NCBI RefSeq assembly: GCF_001625305.1
Contig: NW_017804520.1
Location: forward strand, 1,176,537-1,240,536
DNA from: Branchiostoma belcheri
Lineage: Eukaryota > Chordata > Leptocardii > Amphioxiformes > Branchiostomatidae
Direction of reading: 5' to 3'
Length of the DNA: 64,000 nucleotides
A program made the translations under genes and the position numbers. Under the pieces are notes generated by a model. That model saw only the letters and a list, made by a program, of their open reading frames with translations. It was not told the DNA's origin and made no database searches. Positions 58,466 to 64,000 of this stretch are shown here, in pieces (the stretch's first letter is position 1; each line of letters begins with the position of its first letter).

Positions 58466-60734
58466 CTAAGCATAGCCATTTTCTGTGTGCTTCCATAGAG
58501 GTAAGATAGGCTGACAACTTGACTTAGTTACTGCCTCCATTGCTAACTCCAGGATGTGTGTGTGAAGTTCTTCTATTGTCTGGTTTGCATTCACAATCTG
58601 GAGTTAAGAGACAGACACAATGGAAAGGGGTTAGAGATGGATTGTGCAACAGTTTTGTCTATTTGCCTTTAGCTACCTCTAAACAAAGTGAATGTGCCTT
58701 CAAGTACCAGAGTTATAAACCAATAATTGAGGGGTTCAAAAACTAGAACTATTATAGGGTAGGATTTGCTGCCACCAAGTACGGTAGGGGCATCCTCACT
58801 AGATGGCTTTTAACATTGTTGACAGATAGATGTGCAAAGGTTAGGCCACACCAATTTAATTTGTTGGTTCTCGGATTTTTTCAGAAAAAATATGAAGCGA
58901 CAGGGCGAAAAAAAATAAAAATAAAAACAGGTCTAGGCATCCTATTATAGGCTTAAATGCTACAAAATGATCCATGAAGTCAACACAAAAGGCTGGGTTA
59001 AAATTTAAACATTGAATTTTGAACTTTTAATCAAACCACTGCAATGATAGATGGGTAAACTGTAACAACTAGAAAGAAAAGGACGTTCCTCAACTGTTGG
59101 GGGCAAAACATGAGCATTTTTCAGTTGATTCAGGACCAGAATCAAATTTTTTTTTTTTTGCAAATCAGAAAAAAACAAAGAGGCGAATCCGAGAACCAAC
59201 AAATTAAATTGGTGTGGCCTTAGGTGTAACAAGTTGCTGGGTGTAATATACCTAGCTGCTGCCGCAATGTGTGTATGCGAACCTGGTGTGTTACGCCAAA
59301 GGGCGGTTATACCAGCAATACAGATACAGCAAAATGACTAAAAAAAAGGAATCATATATCATATACAAAAAAAACTACATATCAAATTCAGGTCTCTGCA
59401 TGTACAAACAATGCATATACATAATAAATACACCACATCTGCTCATACATACCTTCCAGTCCTTCTCCTGTAGGACTTTGAAATTTTCTGCGACTTTTTC
59501 CTGGAAGTCGGTCTGTTCGTACCTCTCCCCTCCGTACTCGGACCGTTTGGCCGCCTCCTCAGGGGGGAGGGTCAGGTAGATGACCAGGTCTGGCCGGGGC
59601 AGGCCGATGTCCGAATGCTGACATCGCTTCATGTCCAACCCCTGGTACAACAACAATAGCAATAACAACAACAGTTTTGTGAGAAGTGTGAAGGAGGCAC
59701 ATACCTGCACTGGTACAGGTAACATTGAAGACTGGAAACTGGCATCAAATTTTACCTGCACCTGAGTGCACCACTTAGAACTATGGAAGTATGGATCGTA
59801 CTAAAAACTGTTCAGAAACCTTTGCTATTACATGTATTTCTTTTAAACTTCATTGGTGGTACATGTAACAATCAATGCAGCAAATATAAATACAAATTAT
59901 GATGAATCCCTACCTTTGCTGCAGTAAATGCCACTCCTGAGTATGCATATCTGTCAACTATGAGAGAGGTGCCCTCTGATAGAAGCTTCTCCATTCGAGG
60001 TCTGAAACACAGGAAATACAATAGATTTAGACACAGGACAACTCATCTGGATTCTAAGTCAACTATGGTGAAATTTCATAGTGAAAATTGACTTCAAGAG
60101 TTCAATGGGTCTTTAAGTTTAAAGTACATGTATAAACAAGCGTAGTAATAAAATGCAAGATAAACTACATGTATGCAGCGTGAACTCTGACAGCAAAATT
60201 GTGACCATTAAAGCACTGTGAATATTTTCAGATTTCCAGTACTTACACAGCTTCCCATCTGTTAGCAGAGAAAAGCAGATGGATGGCGAAGTCATGCAGC
60301 TCACATTTGTTCCCCAGGTAGTCGTTGATGACACTTCCTATGGCTGTGGTACGGTCTGAACACATAGAACAATCAGATAATTAGGGAAACTCTTAAAAGA
60401 GAATTGTGTCAATGACTAGTATTAAAATAAATGGATAGTAATACATACAGATATATAAGTGACAAAGGAGTTTAAATAACCGTACTACTTAATGCAAACT
60501 CCATTTTTTTTAGTACATTCCAATACATACATACTTTATATACATATAAACACACTGCATAAGATACATACAGTACAGATGTACAGCTACTAGTATATGA
60601 TTACCTGGGAACCTGATAAGCTCTGCTTTCTTCCCATGTTTCTTCAGTGCCTCGACAAGCTTCATACACTGAGTAGTCTTCCCGCTGTGGTCCACACCTT
60701 CCAACACTATCAGGGCACCCCGTGCAGATGCCAT
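58466..60734 (-). CDS. DTYMK: Thymidylate kinase (dTMP kinase), five coding exons
   Basis: Exons in transcript order: 60734-60605, 60355-60247, 60001-59914, 59641-59453, 58597-58466. Phases agree and the product is 215 residues (human 212). It phosphorylates dTMP to dTDP with ATP, the last dedicated step of dTTP synthesis. The P-loop is [11 protein letters not shown] at residues 12-22. RFPG then DRTTAIG is at the first junction, [10 protein letters not shown] is conserved, the DRY motif is [15 protein letters not shown] with D96-R97-Y98, and [10 protein letters not shown] precedes the lid-region [11 protein letters not shown]. The C-terminus, [12 protein letters not shown], is a little longer than the human one. 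The first-ATG start aligns with family starts ([13 protein letters not shown]). A family B MITE sits in intron 4. Minus-strand polyadenylation signal at about 58335. Confidence 0.96.
58844..59219. mobile_element. MITE family B3 in DTYMK intron 4
   Basis: GGCCACACCAATTTAATTTG then TTGGTTCTCGGATT at the left is mirrored at the right, ending AATTGGTGTGGCC, with TTA on both sides. The first 12 bp are family B; the inner part of the 34-bp terminal repeat is distinct. Interior has a poly-A/T rich core. Confidence 0.9.
59700..59850. repeat. Interspersed repeat T, second copy, in DTYMK intron 3
   Basis: CATACCTGCACTGGTACAGG, AATTTTACCTGCACC, AACTGTTCAGAAACCTTTGC match 50770-50880. Confidence 0.65.
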
Positions 60735-61069
60735 GCTGTATGATCTGACTGGATAGCTACATAAATTATATTATATACATAAATTATAAAGCATATAAAT
60801 GCAGTGCTTCAAATACTGGTTGCATAGTAAGGAAACTTAATTTTGTGTTTCCTATTATGACCCTGAAAAAATAGGATTGTTAGGAATTCACATTTTTAAA
60901 TATTGTTTTAAGTTTTTCACATGTGGTAACTGAACAAAATATGCAAAGCCCCCCTCCCCAAAATAACTTTAGCTAGTTCCTATAACCATGCAAATATAAC
61001 TTCCGCAATAGACGATCAACGAAAGATGTCACAAGAAAATCTTATGTTACAGACTTCATATAGGCCGGC

Positions 61070-61182
61070 ACTTACATTTCCTATTGTTGTTTACCGAAGT
61101 TAAACTCGGGCACGCACCTCTGTGTACAGGGTCGTCTTTAATTTTGGCGGGGAGCAGCTTTGAGAATTTGGCGGGAAAGCAA
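61070..61182 (-). promoter_or_regulatory. DTYMK promoter with two E2F-like sites and probable non-coding exon 1
   Basis: ATTTTGGCGGGG at 61141-61152 and AATTTGGCGGGAAAGC at 61165-61180 are strong E2F-type sites; the second contains the full TTTGGCGGGAAA consensus. On the minus strand a donor, GAAAT|GTAAGT near 61078, and an acceptor, GCTATCCAG near 60753, could join a short non-coding exon to the ATG exon. E2F control of dTMP kinase at G1/S is known in vertebrates; here it is inferred from motif and position. Confidence 0.6.
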
Positions 61183-64000
61183 AGGTTAAAGGGCAATGAA
61201 ATTTGCATATCTCAGATTCAAAAAGCCAGGCCTGCACATGTCCTCGTTTCTATTGTCTGAACTGATAAACGATTTACCTGTATGCAAACGTCAAAAATCT
61301 GCGGACAGGCTTCCAAATCTGCGGACGACCCATCCCGAAACTTGTGGAAAGTGACAAGAAAAGAGTCCAGTCTTTTCCGATGAAGCGATGAAGATAAACA
61401 TCACTTTGGTCGCTTTCCTAGTGCCTATTTTAAATAATTTACAGCTCAACAGCACAATTCTCTACTATTCTCTTCTACAAGAACTTGTTGGTACATTTAG
61501 ATCCCGATAAATATGTGATAAAAGAGTGTTTTTCATCGCGAAACAAAAAATTTCTTTTCATCACCGAGACGCCATGTTGTTTTGATCACATGATCTTTGG
61601 ACTAATTCATTAAAATATAAAGGGAAACGTTTTGCCAAGCAACATCATGTTTGTCTATTTTCTTCATAACTATTTGTACTAAACACATTTTTAAAGCTTT
61701 ATCATTTATATATATTAGTTTAATCGAAGAGTGGAGCTTCTTGGTTTCATACAGTGATATTTTCTTACTACTGAAGTTCAATTCAAAACCCGTCGAAGAA
61801 TAGAGTCGTCCAGAAAGGTTCAAAGGTGAAACGTCTTACGAAACGTCAAGTCGAAGTTTGCTATGGAGACATCCTGACGTCTGGCGTGAGATAGAGAGAT
61901 AACAACCAGTCAAGAACAACAGGTGTGCTTTTGATGTCTTCTAACGCCTTTTATTATCTGTTCACTGTTTTGAAAAAGGCCGTTGTTATGCTATCAGACA
62001 TAACGGTACACACTTATACCATGGAGGTAGAAAATAATTTTGGAGGAAGAAAATAATTTCTACCCATGCTAATACTGTATGTGACCAGGCCAGACCTAAG
62101 CTAAAGTGAGGTCATGTTGTTTTATCTCATTCCTAGATTGGGTGTTGGTCAAAAATCAATATTGGTAGTTGTATGTTTTTGTTTTCAAGTAATACGAGTA
62201 CATATTTTTATATATATTTTACATACACTAGAATTTATAGCATAGCATTATTCAAGTGATAACACAAAATGTATTTATCACAAAATTTATACCCTTTGTT
62301 TTCTGGTTTCAGAAAAAGAAATCTGTAGAAAATTAAAGACGTGAGCTGTTTTGATCTCACTCAGGGCTGTTCGACAAAAATTGTTTGTAAAACATAATCC
62401 TCAGGTAAGTTATACTTATAGGGTTAACATCTCAGTGCTACTCATTAACTCATTATGCATTTATAAATGAATAAGAAGGATAAGCATCATATTTGCAAAA
62501 AAAATAAATAAACTCTTTATATAGTTCACTATTGACGGTGATGACTGATCAATAGCAGAATTACCTCAGTATGACGTTTCCCAACTCTAAAAATCAATAT
62601 TTAATGATCTGACTGTGAGTGTGAGAGAAGAAAATTTGCCATATTGTCCAGGTAGGAAATATTCATAATCTTCATTGCAACTTTACTATATACAGGAGCT
62701 TTTCTAAAAAAAAATTGAGTTTGGTGGAGATGCAAGACTGGAGTAACAAAGTGGCAGATAAATCAGAAGGGTGTGTACTGTAAATTCATTTATTTCATGG
62801 TAGAATTAGGGAAAGGAATGTTTTGTAGTTAGAAGCAGGAAGAGTTAGTAGTTGAAACTATAGTACAGTAGTAATTCAGAGATGGGGTTTTCTGCGCGTG
62901 AAAAAATTGTGCGTGAATTTGGTATTGCATATTTTCTAACATATTTTGGGGACTTTGGGGTATTTTTCACTTGCAAATTTTTCACATGCAGGCAACCTGT
63001 TCTCGTAATTCATTTTAAACCCATATTTGCTGCATACTAAACTCTCTTTTTAATTACTATGCTGGTGAATCATTGGAGAAATGCAAAGAAACAGAAAACA
63101 CTGTAAGTTGTGCGACTGTTTACGGTGTTTAGTTATTGACATGTGGTAAATTTACATTATCCCCTACGTATGCTGCCAGAGTTGACACAAGATAGTACTT
63201 CCGATCATTGACGTCGACTGTTGTGTTATTATGATTTGGCACTCATTGTGGGTGGGTACTCTAGGTGTTCGGTTGGGTATGCAATGTGTTTGTGGGTGAG
63301 TGTCATTACATGTTTGTGGGTAGGTGGGTTGGTTTGTAGGTGGTGGGTCGACATACTAGTAGGTATGTGTACTTATGGGTGGGTGTGATGTGTGTTTGTG
63401 GACATATTTGGTATGTGGGTATAGTTGTCAGCAACATGAAATACAACTTTGACTATTGGCACCTTAAAAGGCTTGTGCCTTTCTATGGTACTGCAGCAGA
63501 ACTTTTGGGTTTTGTATCTCATGTTCTGGACATACCGTACAATTATGGTCATAGTTTTTCTGACTGTAGATATAATGTTATGGTGCTAAGAAAAGATCAT
63601 GCTCCAGCACTTTGCTAATTGACTTCCTTTCAATTATTATAGGTACTCCCCAAATAGGCACTCAGCAGATAAAAAGATGATAAACTTAGTACTAGTGTAA
63701 GGCTTGTTAATTATTTAGCAGCTAAATGGAGGGTTTGACGCATGCCAGTAGAATTGACTGCCAACAAATTAAGTTAACCCTCTGACCTCCGGAGGTGTTA
63801 GCACTTATATTAATGGAGCAAATGTCCCTGAACTGACCTAACATCTGTTTGGAGTAGCTTCAGGGTCAAAGTCTAGTAGTGAAGTCATTACTATAGAGCA
63901 GAAGTAGAAAGAATTAGGTGATTATGACCATGGAGTTAAAATACAGATTTTACCTGTACCTAATCTGCAATGATCCATGTACATAGCTGGGTTTACATAC
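61183..64000. other. No recognisable gene; AT-rich
   Basis: Short frames only. A partial duplication of GGAGGTAGAAAATAATTTT lies at 62028-62070 and a degenerate GTGGGT-rich tract at 63245-63420. A stretch near 61850-61925 (TTTGCTATGGAGAC, CTGACGTC, then CAACAG|GTGTGC) could be a promoter and untranslated exon of a plus-strand gene beyond the window, but this is weak. The frame at 63430-63618 matches nothing I know. Confidence 0.5.

Noticed and set aside
61850..61925. RFX X-box-like TTTGCTATGGAGAC with a CRE-like site as a ciliary gene promoter
   Set aside because: The X-box match is incomplete and no coding exon follows in the window.
1..64000. CRISPR arrays, bacterial operons, Shine-Dalgarno sites
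   Set aside because: The sequence is intron-rich animal DNA; tandem repeats present are minisatellites or exon-edge arrays without spacer structure.

Overview
The window looks like nuclear DNA of an invertebrate deuterostome, most probably a cephalochordate (amphioxus, Branchiostoma). This is an inference from intron-rich genes whose exon phases and protein blocks line up with human orthologues, short introns, and a very high density of small inverted-repeat elements. No search was run, so species and orthology are recognition calls.

Layout. 0-2.4 kb: the first coding exon of a class A GPCR-like receptor on the minus strand, preceded by a 206-bp tandem duplication; the rest of the gene lies off the left edge. 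6.5-14.4 kb: an 18-exon glycerol kinase 5 (GK5) gene on the minus strand, with every splice phase consistent. 14.4-16.1 kb: a shared upstream region holding an unusual element packed with AGTACT/AGTTCT palindromes. 16.2-17.8 kb: a three-exon AUNIP-like gene on the plus strand. 18.5-27.6 kb: a PID1-like PTB-domain gene whose probable non-coding first exon lies 8 kb upstream of the coding exon; the intervening DNA is filled with nested DNA transposons, one carrying a Myb/SANT-like ORF. 34.3-35.4 kb: an intronless FAM43 gene, a second PTB protein, with a perfect 17-bp hairpin just after its stop codon. 35.4-51.9 kb: a gene-poor repeat desert. 51.9-56.9 kb: a five-exon gene for a small death-domain protein; its second coding exon is flanked on both sides by tandem arrays that copy the exon edges and their splice sites. 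58.5-60.7 kb: thymidylate kinase (DTYMK), five coding exons on the minus strand, with two E2F-like sites upstream. 61.2-64 kb: no recognisable gene.

How the parts relate. GK5 and AUNIP are divergent and may share a promoter. PID1 and FAM43 are neighbouring same-strand members of related PTB families. The most distinctive structural theme is tandem duplication of exon edges: the acceptor of GK5 exon 17, and both the acceptor and the donor of the death-domain exon. A second theme is several MITE families that all begin GGCC and are flanked by 3-bp, usually TAA or TTA, duplications. This points to PIF/Harbinger-type mobilisation.
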